This document shows, piece after piece, positions 15,721-24,798 of a DNA stretch of 64,000 nucleotides (positions are counted from its first letter, which is position 1; each line of letters begins with the position of its first letter). The notes below the pieces were generated by a model. The model saw only the letters and a program-made list of their open reading frames with translations. It ran no database searches and was not told where the DNA came from. The translations under genes were made by a program, and so were the position numbers. The stretch is from Bradyrhizobium barranii subsp. barranii (GTDB taxonomy: Bacteria; Pseudomonadota; Alphaproteobacteria; Rhizobiales; Xanthobacteraceae), in assembly GCF_017565645.3 (NCBI RefSeq), contig NZ_CP086136.1:7113501-7177500 (forward strand). Direction: 5' to 3'.

Positions 15721-15740
15721 CGTTTCACCTGCGTTCCTGG

Positions 15741-17240
15741 TCACTGCGCCGCCAGCGGCGGCGCCTCGACCTCGATCAGACCACCGCCGATCCGCCGCGC
15801 GCCGAACTCCAGCACCGCAGCCACAAGCGCGTCGATGTCCGTCTCGTCGGTACGGTGATTGACGATGGCAGCGCGGATCGCGAACCTGCCGTCCAGCGTC
15901 GTGCTCGAGGGCGCCGCAACGCCGGACTCCTGGACATCGGCGACGATCTCGCGATTGACCGCATCGTCGGCGCGGTAGCGGAAGCAGACGATGTTGAGGT
16001 TCACCGGCGCCAGCAATTCCAGCCGCGGCTCGGCCAGCACGCGCGTCTCCCGATACTTCGCCAGCGCGCAGCTTCGCGCGATCACCGCGCCCAGCCGGTC
16101 GGTGCCGAACGTCTTCAGCGTGAACCAGGTCTTCAGCGCGCGGAAGCCGCGCGACAGGTCGGGGCCGAGATCGCAGGGCCAGACCGCGCCCGCCGCAAGC
16201 CCCCTCGCCTCGCGGCGCAGATAGGCCGCCGGCTGCGCAAAGGCCTGCCGGTGCTGCTCGCCGTCGCGCACCAGCAGGAAGCCGGCGTCGTAGGGCACCT
16301 GCCCCCATTTATGGAAGTCGAGCGCAATGGAATCGGCGAGCTCGATGCCGCCGAGCATGGGCGCGAGCTCGGGCGAGAAGATCGCGAGCGCCCCGAAGGC
16401 GCCATCGACGTGAAACCAGATTCCCTCCTCGCGGCACAGCGCAGCGATGGCCTTGAGGTCGTCGATCGCGCCGATATCGACCGTGCCGGCAGATGCGACC
16501 ACCAGGAACGGCTTGAAGCCGACCTCGCGGTCGATCGCGATCTGCGCGCGCAGCGCGGCGACGTCGATGCGATGATCGGCATCGACGCCGATCTTGCGCA
16601 GCGCATCGGTGCCGAGCCCGGCAATGTCCATCGCCCTGGAGACACAGCCATGCGCAGCCTGCGACGTGTAGGCCGTGAGCAGCGCGCCGTCATTGCCGAT
16701 GCCGTGCTGCCGCGCCAGCGTCCCGAGCGCAGCGGTGCGCGCCACCAGCACCGCCATCAAATTGGCCATCGACGTGCCCGTGACGAAGATGCCGCTCGCA
16801 ATCCCCGGGAAATCAAACAGGCGCCGCATCCACGCGACGATCTGGCGCTCGACTTCGATCGGCATGTGATCGCGTCCGCCGAGATTGGCATTGAGGCCAG
16901 CTGCGAGCATCTCCGCGAGCATGCCGACCGCGGTGCCGCCGCCATGCACCCAGCCCATGAACCCGGGATGGACATTGCCGGTCGCATAGGGCGCGACATG
17001 CTCGGCGAATTCGCGATAAACATCGGCAAGGTCGCTCGCCTCGCGCGGCACGTCGGCCTTCAATGCCGCGCGGATGCCGTCGGGAATCGGCTGCCACACC
17101 GGCCGCGCGCGGACATTGGCGATGCCGTCGATCGCCTCGTCCAGCATGCGATGGGCGAGCGTGCGAAATTCGCTCCAGTCCTGCGGATCGAGCGAAGCCT
17201 GCACGACGGAGCTTTGCGCGTTGCGGATGATCTCGTTCAT
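15741..17240 (-). CDS. PLP-dependent amino-acid decarboxylase (group II)
   Basis: This fold-type I PLP enzyme of 499 residues belongs to the aromatic-amino-acid/glutamate decarboxylase group. Recognisable features are the substrate-side motif NVHPGFMGWVHGGG (about 89-102), the stacking histidine His197 in TSQAAHGCV, the PLP aspartate in WFHVDGAFG (Asp279) and the Schiff-base lysine Lys311 in DFHKWG. The open frame runs further upstream, but the ATG at 17240 overlaps the previous stop as ATGA, the sign of translational coupling with the ATP-grasp gene. It is the last gene of a four-enzyme operon. The amino-acid substrate cannot be read from the sequence. Confidence 0.88.
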   Translation of the reverse strand: MNEIIRNAQSSVVQASLDPQDWSEFRTLAHRMLDEAIDGIANVRARPVWQPIPDGIRAALKADVPREASDLADVYREFAEHVAPYATGNVHPGFMGWVHGGGTAVGMLAEMLAAGLNANLGGRDHMPIEVERQIVAWMRRLFDFPGIASGIFVTGTSMANLMAVLVARTAALGTLARQHGIGNDGALLTAYTSQAAHGCVSRAMDIAGLGTDALRKIGVDADHRIDVAALRAQIAIDREVGFKPFLVVASAGTVDIGAIDDLKAIAALCREEGIWFHVDGAFGALAIFSPELAPMLGGIELADSIALDFHKWGQVPYDAGFLLVRDGEQHRQAFAQPAAYLRREARGLAAGAVWPCDLGPDLSRGFRALKTWFTLKTFGTDRLGAVIARSCALAKYRETRVLAEPRLELLAPVNLNIVCFRYRADDAVNREIVADVQESGVAAPSSTTLDGRFAIRAAIVNHRTDETDIDALVAAVLEFGARRIGGGLIEVEAPPLAAQ

Positions 17241-18490
17241 GCTGCGCTCGCCTTGCCCTCTCCTGCGTGCCGCGACAGCATCGCCGTGAACGCGGCAAAG
17301 ATCTTGCGCATCTGCGGCGGCTTGTACGGAAACACGACCGGCGGATCCATGTTGTGCACGACGGCGGTGTTGTCGGCTTCGAAGACCAGCAGCTCGCGGT
17401 TCTGGTTCTCGGCGCAATCGAAGATGAAATAATCGAGGCCGACGCGCCGGCTCATCTCGTCGAGCGCGGCCTTGTGGCGCGCGGCGAAGGCGTGGTCGAA
17501 GTCCAGCATGAAGACGGCCTCTTCAGCCCGCTTCTCCTCGCTGAACGCCATGTAGGCGTTGAGATACCAGATGTCCCAGCGATCGGCGATCGCCATGTGG
17601 CAGGCGTAGGGCTTGCCGTCGACCATGGCGAGACGATATTTGCGATAGAGCCCGTCGGGGCTCGCATAATCGACGAAGCGCGCGACGAAGAAATCCTGCT
17701 CCTCGCGCTCGGCGAGATAGGCCGCGAGTGCCGGCGCATCGTCGAGCTTCGCGAGCCCGACACCGGCATGCGTGCCGCGCGGCCGCGCGATCATCGGAAA
17801 GCGTAATTCGCCGGCGATGTCCTCGCAAGCGATCCGGCCCTGCGCGAGATCCGTCAATTGCGCGCGCGTCGCGTGGATGGTCGATGGAATCTCGAGACCA
17901 GGGATGCCGGCCAGCAGCCGATACAGCTTGTCGCGATCGAGGTTGCCGATGAGATCGGGGCGATTGAGCAGCGGCCGCGGCCAGCGCGGCGCAGCCTTTT
18001 CGATCAGGGCCAGTGTTTCCCGGCATTCCTCGGAATCGGATGCAACCACGATGGCAACGTCGTGATCGGGCAACGTTTCAGGCAAGCCGACATCCTTGGT
18101 CACATAGAGCGTCAGCAGCTCGAAATCGGAGCCTTCGAGCAGGAATTCGATCGGCGTGTTGCCACCCATGTCGATGTCGGCCGCAAGGGCGAGCACGCGC
18201 AAGCCGGGCTTCGGAGCCGCAGCGGGCGTGCGAAACAATTGATGGAAGGTCAGCACCTCCGACTGGATCGCCAGCCCCGCCGCCTTGTCGCCGAGTAGCT
18301 GGACGATCAGCGATAGGTCAAGGCCTTCGCCCGCGTGCGCTGCTCCTTCCGTGATCCGCGTGACGAGCTGATCGCGCAGTGGCTGCAGATCGACACCTTC
18401 GAACGCCTGGCGCGTCAGCTGCGCAAAGCCGATGCGGTCGGCATAGTTCGGCACGGTCACGCCGATCGGCGCGGAAACTGGATGCTGCAT
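17237..18490 (-). CDS. ATP-grasp family ligase-like protein
   Basis: This 417-residue protein has a C-terminal half that looks like an ATP-grasp domain: FPMIARPRGTHAGVGLAKLD (nucleotide-binding lysine/arginine and glycine loop), EEQDFFVARFVDY, and the metal-site region IFDCAENQNRELLVFEADNT. Such enzymes join a carboxylate to an amine by an acyl-phosphate, as in RimK and glutathione synthase. The N-terminal half (LRVLALAADIDMGGNTPIEF) is Rossmann-like and could bind substrate. The ATG at 18490 follows the upstream stop by one base and has GAGG upstream. It sits between two PLP enzymes. The substrate is unknown, and I do not recognise a characterised orthologue. Confidence 0.75.
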   Translation of the reverse strand: MQHPVSAPIGVTVPNYADRIGFAQLTRQAFEGVDLQPLRDQLVTRITEGAAHAGEGLDLSLIVQLLGDKAAGLAIQSEVLTFHQLFRTPAAAPKPGLRVLALAADIDMGGNTPIEFLLEGSDFELLTLYVTKDVGLPETLPDHDVAIVVASDSEECRETLALIEKAAPRWPRPLLNRPDLIGNLDRDKLYRLLAGIPGLEIPSTIHATRAQLTDLAQGRIACEDIAGELRFPMIARPRGTHAGVGLAKLDDAPALAAYLAEREEQDFFVARFVDYASPDGLYRKYRLAMVDGKPYACHMAIADRWDIWYLNAYMAFSEEKRAEEAVFMLDFDHAFAARHKAALDEMSRRVGLDYFIFDCAENQNRELLVFEADNTAVVHNMDPPVVFPYKPPQMRKIFAAFTAMLSRHAGEGKASAA

Positions 18491-18491
18491 C

Positions 18492-20120
18492 TCATACCTC
18501 GAACGCGGACTTTTCCGGTGCGGTTGCGGCTGCGCCGCGGTCAAGCAGCAGCTCGATCTTCACCAGGACATGGGCGATGCGATCGAGCAGGTGCTGCACA
18601 TTGCGTCGTGCCTGCGCCATATCCGGCGACCAGGCCTCGGTCACGAGCCGGGCGCCGACGCAGAGGCGCAGCACGGCTTGCGGCGCATCGTCCTGCCGCT
18701 CCAGCCGGACCGGCTGGCCGATCAGGCTGCGCTGGACGGCGATCTGCCGGTCCGCCGCGCTGCCGCTGATTTCGTCGTTCATGTCACGCCGCAGCGCCCG
18801 ATGGACGGCGCCGGTCTCGGCCATCGAGACCGGCTTGCCGTCGCGCAGCAGCATGAACGGAAAGATCGTGGCCTGCGCGAACTCCTCGTCGTCCCCGGCA
18901 GTCTTCTCGGTCGCCGTTGGAACGGGTTGAAGCGACGGCGACAGCGCGATCATGCTGTCGATGCCGGCGGCAAGCTCGGCCAGCGCCCTGACGCGGAAAG
19001 CTCCGGGCACGGCGTAGTAGCTGCCGATCTCCGCGAGCGCCGCCTCCCAGCGCAGCCATTGTCCGAAATTCGGCCGGCGCTCGAAGCGTGAGCGCAGCGC
19101 CGTCCAGGCCGTCGGCCAATCGCAGCGGCCGGCATAGTCGAAGAAGCCCGGCGCAATCCCTTCAATCCGGTCGAGCGACCGCGAAAACCCTTTCGGCACC
19201 AGCAGCGCGCCGCTGAAGGCAGGGCCGCCGAAGAATTTCGAGCCGGTGATCAGCACCATGTAGCCGCGATCGAGATAGGAGCGCAGCCGGCGGCGGCCGA
19301 GCCGCGCCTGACAGGCGTCGACGACGACCTGAACCTTGCGCGGCCAGCGCCGCGCGATCTCATCGAGACAGGCCACGCCCGGCGCGCGCCAGCCGAGCTT
19401 CGAGGAATCCATGATCTGAAGCAGCACGGGCGCACCTTGCGCGATCGTCGCTTCGATCGCCTCCAGCACCGCGGCATCGGTGTCGGCGCGCATCGCGATC
19501 CCGGGCCCGGCCCGAAGCAGCGGCAACGTCACGCTGGCGCCGGCGAGTCCGGCAACCGCGCCATCCTTGCGCACGGCAAGGCCGCTCGCGGTCATGGAGC
19601 TGAAATGGTGACCGCGCGCGGTATGGGCCGTGCCGCTACCGGTCTGGTCGGCGCCGACCACGATAGTCACTGGCGGGGCGCCGAGCACCGCACGGGCCAG
19701 GAACAGGGCGTGAAGCTGGGAATCGGTGCCAGACGGCGAGAACACGACGTCGACGCGCGGCGAGAGCTGGAGATGGCCGCGCAACTCCTCGCGCATGGCC
19801 TCGCCGCGCGCATCGAAGGCGATCTCGACCTCGTCGAACAGGCACCTGTGCATCAGCTCTTCGCGCGCCAGCGCGGCGCGGTCATAGGCGGATTGCGAGA
19901 TCGTCGATGCCGTCGAGGAGGCGAAATTCCAGATCTCCGGTTCCGGCGAGGCTGCACAGCCATAGGCGTTGACGCGATCCCCTGCGTCGAGCGCCAGCCG
20001 CGGATCTCCGCCGGAGACGAGAAGCGTGTCCAATGGTGTGAAGAGATCGCGCAGGCGGTAGCGCGAGCCGCCGTCGAATGTGCGCTCGGGGACAGACAGA
20101 CCGGATGCGCCGGCGCTCAT
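18492..20120 (-). CDS. PLP-dependent fold-type I enzyme of unknown substrate
   Basis: The middle of this 542-residue protein has the layout of class V aminotransferase/cysteine-desulfurase-like enzymes. It contains VVFSPSGTDSQLHALFLARA (cofactor phosphate site), VVVDACQARLGRRRLRSY (PLP aspartate) and the probable Schiff-base lysine in LITGSKFFGGPAFSGALLVP. The C-terminal 150 residues are not recognised. Starts at 20141 and 20120 are both possible; the latter avoids overlap with the upstream gene, but neither has a strong ribosome site. The ATP-grasp gene starts one base after its stop, so they are tightly coupled. The exact reaction (transamination, desulfuration or decarboxylation) is unknown. 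Confidence 0.75.
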   Translation of the reverse strand: MSAGASGLSVPERTFDGGSRYRLRDLFTPLDTLLVSGGDPRLALDAGDRVNAYGCAASPEPEIWNFASSTASTISQSAYDRAALAREELMHRCLFDEVEIAFDARGEAMREELRGHLQLSPRVDVVFSPSGTDSQLHALFLARAVLGAPPVTIVVGADQTGSGTAHTARGHHFSSMTASGLAVRKDGAVAGLAGASVTLPLLRAGPGIAMRADTDAAVLEAIEATIAQGAPVLLQIMDSSKLGWRAPGVACLDEIARRWPRKVQVVVDACQARLGRRRLRSYLDRGYMVLITGSKFFGGPAFSGALLVPKGFSRSLDRIEGIAPGFFDYAGRCDWPTAWTALRSRFERRPNFGQWLRWEAALAEIGSYYAVPGAFRVRALAELAAGIDSMIALSPSLQPVPTATEKTAGDDEEFAQATIFPFMLLRDGKPVSMAETGAVHRALRRDMNDEISGSAADRQIAVQRSLIGQPVRLERQDDAPQAVLRLCVGARLVTEAWSPDMAQARRNVQHLLDRIAHVLVKIELLLDRGAAATAPEKSAFEV

Positions 20121-20130
20121 CCCGGAAGGC

Positions 20131-20913
20131 TCACGCCGCATCGGCAGCTGCCGCGGGCGCGGCTGCGAATTGCGAGGCGATGTCGCCGTGGAACACCGAC
20201 GGCCCGACGTGATCCAGCGAGCTCTCGATGTCGGCCCAGATCTCGCCGTCGATGTCGGTCCAGCGCTTGCAGAAGGCGAAGTCCTCGGAAAGATAAGTCC
20301 CCGTCGCCGGATCGATCATGCATTCGAACAGCGCGAAGCGGTTCTGGCTCGCCGCCAGCGTGTCGTGCGAGTGCTCGCGGAAGAATTGCAGGCCGGCATA
20401 GTTGGGGTGGCGGCACATCGCCTCCAGCACGTGGCGGCGGATCATCAGGAAGCCGGTGCCGGCGTAGCGCACGCGGGTAAAACCGTTGACCACCACGATG
20501 CGGTCGGGATCCTCGATCTCGAGCACATAATCGAGCGCGGCCGCCGGCACATCCGTGCGGCCGGACTCGATCGCCCGCCTCGCCTTGTCCCAGTTGACCC
20601 GCTTGATCGGATAGCAGCCGGCGACGACATCCGCGCCGCATTCGATCAGCCGGAACACCTGCTCGGGCTTGAAGCCGATGTCGGCGTCGATGAACAGGAA
20701 ATGGGTCGCCTTTGGATCGTCGAGGAACATCGCGGCCAGATTGGCCCGCGCGCGCGTGATCAGCGCATCGCCGTCGCGCATGAGCACCTTGAGCTCAAGA
20801 TTGGACATGCCGTGCACGGCGCGCTGGAGCGCGAAGATCGAGCTCGCATAAATGCTCGAGACCTGCCCGCCGAAGCACGGCGTGGCCACCACCAGCTGCA
20901 TCTTGTCCGACAT
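20131..20913 (-). CDS. Glycosyltransferase-like protein (GT-A fold)
   Basis: This 260-residue protein starts LVVATPCFGGQVSSIYASSI, has the arginine-rich LITRARANLAAMF and the metal-binding DxD motif in HFLFIDADIGFKPEQ, and then DVVAGCYPIKRVNW. This is a GT-A type glycosyltransferase (family 2-like or Anp1-like). It has no signal peptide or membrane segment, so it should act in the cytoplasm. It is the first gene of the four-gene operon that ends at flbT, immediately beside the hook operon. Flagellin or another flagellar protein is an attractive acceptor given the location, but this is inference. Confidence 0.8.
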   Translation of the reverse strand: MSDKMQLVVATPCFGGQVSSIYASSIFALQRAVHGMSNLELKVLMRDGDALITRARANLAAMFLDDPKATHFLFIDADIGFKPEQVFRLIECGADVVAGCYPIKRVNWDKARRAIESGRTDVPAAALDYVLEIEDPDRIVVVNGFTRVRYAGTGFLMIRRHVLEAMCRHPNYAGLQFFREHSHDTLAASQNRFALFECMIDPATGTYLSEDFAFCKRWTDIDGEIWADIESSLDHVGPSVFHGDIASQFAAAPAAAADAA

Positions 20914-20985
20914 CGACGGCCCCCGCCCCGCTCAACTCCTCTCCAAAAGGTAAAGAGGCATGGTTAACGGCGTCTTAATGCGCCG

Positions 20986-22860
20986 TTACAGGAACTTGAC
21001 GAGCGACAGCTGCGCGAGTTTCGAGGTAACCTGGTAGGACGCTTGAAGCGCATTCTGGAGCGACAGGAGCTCGCTCGCCACCTGATCCGGCGAGGCCGAT
21101 TCCGCCTGGTCGATGATGGACTGGAGCTGCGCCTTGGCCTGGGTCTGGCGCGTGCCTGCGTCCTTCATCGTGTTCTGGGCCATCGCGAGGTCCGTCTGGA
21201 TGTCCTCGATGTGCTGCTGGCCGGGCTGCTTCGTCAGGGACTGCGTCACCCGCAGGCTCAGCGCGGAGACCTGACCGCCCGCATACTGGCTGGTCGGCGA
21301 GGTCGAGAACGTCCCGAACACGGCGATCGCCTGCAATTGCTGGCGGATCGCGTCCTCGTTGGCTTGCGCGCCATATTGCACCGTGACTGAATCATCCACC
21401 CGCGCCATCGCCGTGGAGCGCGGCGAGCCGGGCCCGTCATTGCCGGTGTACCATTTCACGGTATTGGCCGAGCCGTTGACCAGCGTCGTCGCCGAACTTG
21501 CCGGTGAAGAACCGACGCGCAATGGCGGCTGCGTCGCGGTGACCGGCGTCGAGCCGAAACCGAGCGCGTTGAGTGCGCCCGTGTTCGAGGTCGTGATGTT
21601 GAGGCTCGCCGCGTCGTCCGTGTTGATCGTGATCGAGCCGCCATGCACGGTCGAAGGCTTCGACGTGCCCGTGATCTGGTCGATCTTGCTCATCAGCGTC
21701 TGGATGCTGTCGCCGACATTGAGCTGGTTGCCGGTCGCGCCCGAATTGACGAAGGTCAGCGTGGTGCCGTTCACGGTGATGGTGTCGCCGGCGGCGAAGC
21801 CCGGCGAGATCGAATTCGAGGGGCTGGCGCCGGACAGCGCCGTTGCTCCGCTGATCGGAGCCGGCGGCGCCGCCTGGTTGTTGACGGGCGCACCGATCGC
21901 GGAGCTTGCGGTGTTGAAGAAATTGTCGCCGGCCGTGATCGCGGATGCCGCGACGAGCGACGTGTTCGCGAGCTTCGTGATCGCGGTGTTCAATGCCGTG
22001 TTAAGATTCGTGGCGGTGTTGCCGGGAGTCGTCGCGTCGATCGCGAAGCTGCCGATCGGCGTCGGCGTGGCCGAGGACGCGGTCAGGTCGACCTGCCCGG
22101 TGGTGCCGTCCGGCAGCGTGAACTGGACGCTCAGCTTGTCGCCGTCGTTCGGGTTGAGGCCGTTGAGATCGACCGAGAACGACACCGGCGAGCCGCTCGG
22201 GCCGGTAACCGTCGCACCCGTCAGCGTCGAGGACACCGCCGCGATCTTCATTCCGAACGGCGATCCGGCGACGTCCTCGGATACCCGCGCCGAGCTCGGC
22301 GTCGGCTGCGTCTGCACCAGCCGCCCCATGCCGTTGGCGCCGAGGTCGGCGGCCTGGCGTTCCGCCATGACGGTCTTGAAGCCCGCCTGCGTGGTCGTGC
22401 CGTTGATGATGTCGCCGGCATTGGCAACCGACTGCGTGTTGAACGCCGTCCCGGAGAACAGATAGCGGTTGCCCGACTGCGTGTTGAGAACACCGACCAT
22501 CGAGCCGAACTGCGAAGCGGCCGTGTTCTGCGCGACGGTCTGTCCGTTGACGTTGAGATCCTGCGCGGTGCTCGCGGAGCCGGTCTGCACCGTGTTGCGG
22601 ATCGTCGTGAGCGACTGGAGCGCGGTATTGGCGAGGTTGATGTTCACGTTCACATTCGTGATCGTGTCGGTATAGGCGGCGATGTTGGAGAGCTGCGAAC
22701 GCCCGGCGATCGCAAAGCCCTCGTTGGCGCCCATCCCGGAATAGTTCTGCGACAGCTTGCCGGTCGCGAGCTGCGTCGACAGGTCGGTAAGCTGCTGATT
22801 GATGTTGCGGATCTGCGCGCCGAGGACCGACGAAGAGTAGTTGATGCTGCTGATCGACAT
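20986..22860 (-). CDS. flgL: Flagellar hook-associated protein FlgL (HAP3)
   Basis: FlgL is the junction protein between hook and filament. The flagellin-like N-terminus (YSSSVLGAQIRNINQQLTDL, STQLATGKLSQNYSG) and C-terminus (IDQAESASPDQVASELLSLQ, NALQASYQVTSKLAQLSLVK) are conserved. The large central domain is rich in Thr, Ser and Asn. At 624 residues it is about twice the enterobacterial size, as for FlgK and FlgE here. It is third in the order flgE-flgK-flgL, only 20 bases after flgK, so it is probably transcribed from the flgE promoter. The 72-base gap to the glycosyltransferase gene leaves open whether transcription continues into the four-enzyme operon. Confidence 0.94.
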   Translation of the reverse strand: MSISSINYSSSVLGAQIRNINQQLTDLSTQLATGKLSQNYSGMGANEGFAIAGRSQLSNIAAYTDTITNVNVNINLANTALQSLTTIRNTVQTGSASTAQDLNVNGQTVAQNTAASQFGSMVGVLNTQSGNRYLFSGTAFNTQSVANAGDIINGTTTQAGFKTVMAERQAADLGANGMGRLVQTQPTPSSARVSEDVAGSPFGMKIAAVSSTLTGATVTGPSGSPVSFSVDLNGLNPNDGDKLSVQFTLPDGTTGQVDLTASSATPTPIGSFAIDATTPGNTATNLNTALNTAITKLANTSLVAASAITAGDNFFNTASSAIGAPVNNQAAPPAPISGATALSGASPSNSISPGFAAGDTITVNGTTLTFVNSGATGNQLNVGDSIQTLMSKIDQITGTSKPSTVHGGSITINTDDAASLNITTSNTGALNALGFGSTPVTATQPPLRVGSSPASSATTLVNGSANTVKWYTGNDGPGSPRSTAMARVDDSVTVQYGAQANEDAIRQQLQAIAVFGTFSTSPTSQYAGGQVSALSLRVTQSLTKQPGQQHIEDIQTDLAMAQNTMKDAGTRQTQAKAQLQSIIDQAESASPDQVASELLSLQNALQASYQVTSKLAQLSLVKFL

Positions 22861-22880
22861 CTTTCAGAACCCTGTACTGG

Positions 22881-24764
22881 TTACACTTGAGCCTGGATCA
22901 ACGTGTTCATCATGCTCTGCACCACCGACATGACGTGGGCGTTGGCGGCATAGGCATTCTGAAGCTGGATCAGGTTCGACATCTCCGAGTCCAGGTTGAC
23001 GCTGGAGGTCGAGTCGAACTTGGCCTGGAGCGTCGAGACCACGACGCTCTGGCCCTGCTGGAGCTGGGTGGCCTGGGTCGAGGCGTTGGCCTGGACGCTC
23101 AGGAACTGCTGGAGGTAGTTCGAGACGCTGCCGGTGAAGGGCTGGTTCGCCGAGCCGAGGCCGGTCGTCGGCGAATAGGAAAACACCGCATTGGTGAGCT
23201 GCGAATAGAGATAGTCCGAGCGCGTGGTATCGCCGGCGGGCGTCACCGGCGAGGTGTTGTAGACGGACAGCCGCGTGGGATCGCTGACCAGCTGCGTGTT
23301 CACGGCGATGCGCCCGGCAAGGCCGGTCATCTGCGAGCCCGAGGCGGTGATCGCACCGGTGTAGAGCGCCTGCCCGCCGTCGGTGAACACCGCCAGCTGC
23401 GGGCTGCCCGAGGTCAGCGACGAGATCGTCTTGGTGGTCGAGGCCGAATTGACCTGGGCAAGGCCGGTATTGTCATCGGTCACCCGCAGCGTCGTGGCCG
23501 TCGCCGGCGACGGAGCGGCGGAGAACGTCAGGTGCGAGCCTGAGAGCGCGGTGTTGAGCGCAGCGGCGATCGCATTCATGCCGCCGGAGAAATTGACGCC
23601 CACCCGCATCGGGTTGGCATTGGTGGCGTTCTGGAGCGGCAGCGCCGCCGGGTCGGTCACGTTGACGAGCGTGATCTGGCGCTGGGTGTTGGTCGCCGTG
23701 TCTTTGTAGGTGATGTTGACCGTATTGCCCGGCTGCGCACCGGCAAGGTCGAGATCGAATCCGGCCTGCGGGCCCGAGACCGCGCTGCCGGCCGTGGTCT
23801 TGTCCGACAGCGCGCTCGACATCGTCGCGGCGAGCTGGTCGATCTGGTTCTGCGCCTGCACCAGCGTCTGGTCGCGCAGCTTCAGGTCGGCCGCGATCTG
23901 GCCGGAGGAGACCACGTTGTTGGCGACGACGTCGAGCTGCGAGCCGTTCGGCAGCTTGATGTTGAGCGCACCGACGCCGGACTTGGCCGGATCGATGTTG
24001 TAGAGCGAGGTCGCCGAAAGGGCGCCGGCGGAGGCAAAGGTGAATTGCGAGGCGAGCCCGGCGCCGACGAGCTGGATGCCTGTCGTGGTGTAGATATTGG
24101 CCTGGTTCGAACCGTCGGTGGTGACGCGAACGTCGACATATTTCGACAGCGTGTTGATGGCCTGGTCGCGCTGGTCCATCAGCGTCGCGGCGGACGGGTC
24201 GTTTGCCGACAAGCCCTGAAGCTTGGTGTTGATGTCGGCGACCTGCTGCATCGCCGCGTTGGCCTGCTGTGACGAGGTGCCGAGATCCTGCTCGACGTTG
24301 GAGCGCAGCGACTGGATGCCGTTGGTGGTGACGTTGAGCTGCTTCGCCAACGCCTGCGCCGCGCCGAGGGCAACCGTCTGCGCCGACGACGAGCCGGCGC
24401 TGGTCGACAGCGCCTGCAACGCCGTGGTGAATTTGTTCAGCGCGGTTTCGAGCGTGCCGCTGTTGCCGGGCGTGCCGTAGACACTCTGAAGCTGCTTCAG
24501 GATGTTGGCCATCTGGTCGGCGTAACCGCTGCCGCCGGTCTCGGTGCGCAGCTGGTTCTGCACAAAGGTGTCGAGCTCCCGGCTGACGCCGGTCGTCATC
24601 GCCGTCGAGCCGAAATCGCCGGTGGTGACCTCGATCTGGTTCGGCCTCTGGACGACGTAACCCGGCGTCTGCGAGTTGGCGACGTTCGAGGAGACGATCG
24701 AGAGCGCGGCCTGGTTGGCACGCAGACCGCTCATCGCACTGGCGAGGGCTGAACTCAAACCCAT
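22881..24764 (-). CDS. flgK: Flagellar hook-associated protein FlgK (HAP1)
   Basis: FlgK is the first hook-filament junction protein. The N-terminus has GLSSALASAMSGLRANQAAL and SIVSSNVANSQTPGYVVQRP. The C-terminus carries SVNLDSEMSNLIQLQNAYAA followed by AHVMSVVQSMMNTLIQ, the standard rod-hook D0 signature. The 627-residue length is typical of FlgK. It follows flgE by 34 bases on the same strand and is a likely client of the FlgN-like chaperone encoded at 9725-10222. Confidence 0.95.
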   Translation of the reverse strand: MGLSSALASAMSGLRANQAALSIVSSNVANSQTPGYVVQRPNQIEVTTGDFGSTAMTTGVSRELDTFVQNQLRTETGGSGYADQMANILKQLQSVYGTPGNSGTLETALNKFTTALQALSTSAGSSSAQTVALGAAQALAKQLNVTTNGIQSLRSNVEQDLGTSSQQANAAMQQVADINTKLQGLSANDPSAATLMDQRDQAINTLSKYVDVRVTTDGSNQANIYTTTGIQLVGAGLASQFTFASAGALSATSLYNIDPAKSGVGALNIKLPNGSQLDVVANNVVSSGQIAADLKLRDQTLVQAQNQIDQLAATMSSALSDKTTAGSAVSGPQAGFDLDLAGAQPGNTVNITYKDTATNTQRQITLVNVTDPAALPLQNATNANPMRVGVNFSGGMNAIAAALNTALSGSHLTFSAAPSPATATTLRVTDDNTGLAQVNSASTTKTISSLTSGSPQLAVFTDGGQALYTGAITASGSQMTGLAGRIAVNTQLVSDPTRLSVYNTSPVTPAGDTTRSDYLYSQLTNAVFSYSPTTGLGSANQPFTGSVSNYLQQFLSVQANASTQATQLQQGQSVVVSTLQAKFDSTSSVNLDSEMSNLIQLQNAYAANAHVMSVVQSMMNTLIQAQV

Positions 24765-24798
24765 ATCACTAGCCGCCTTTGGTTACGTCACGCGCCGA

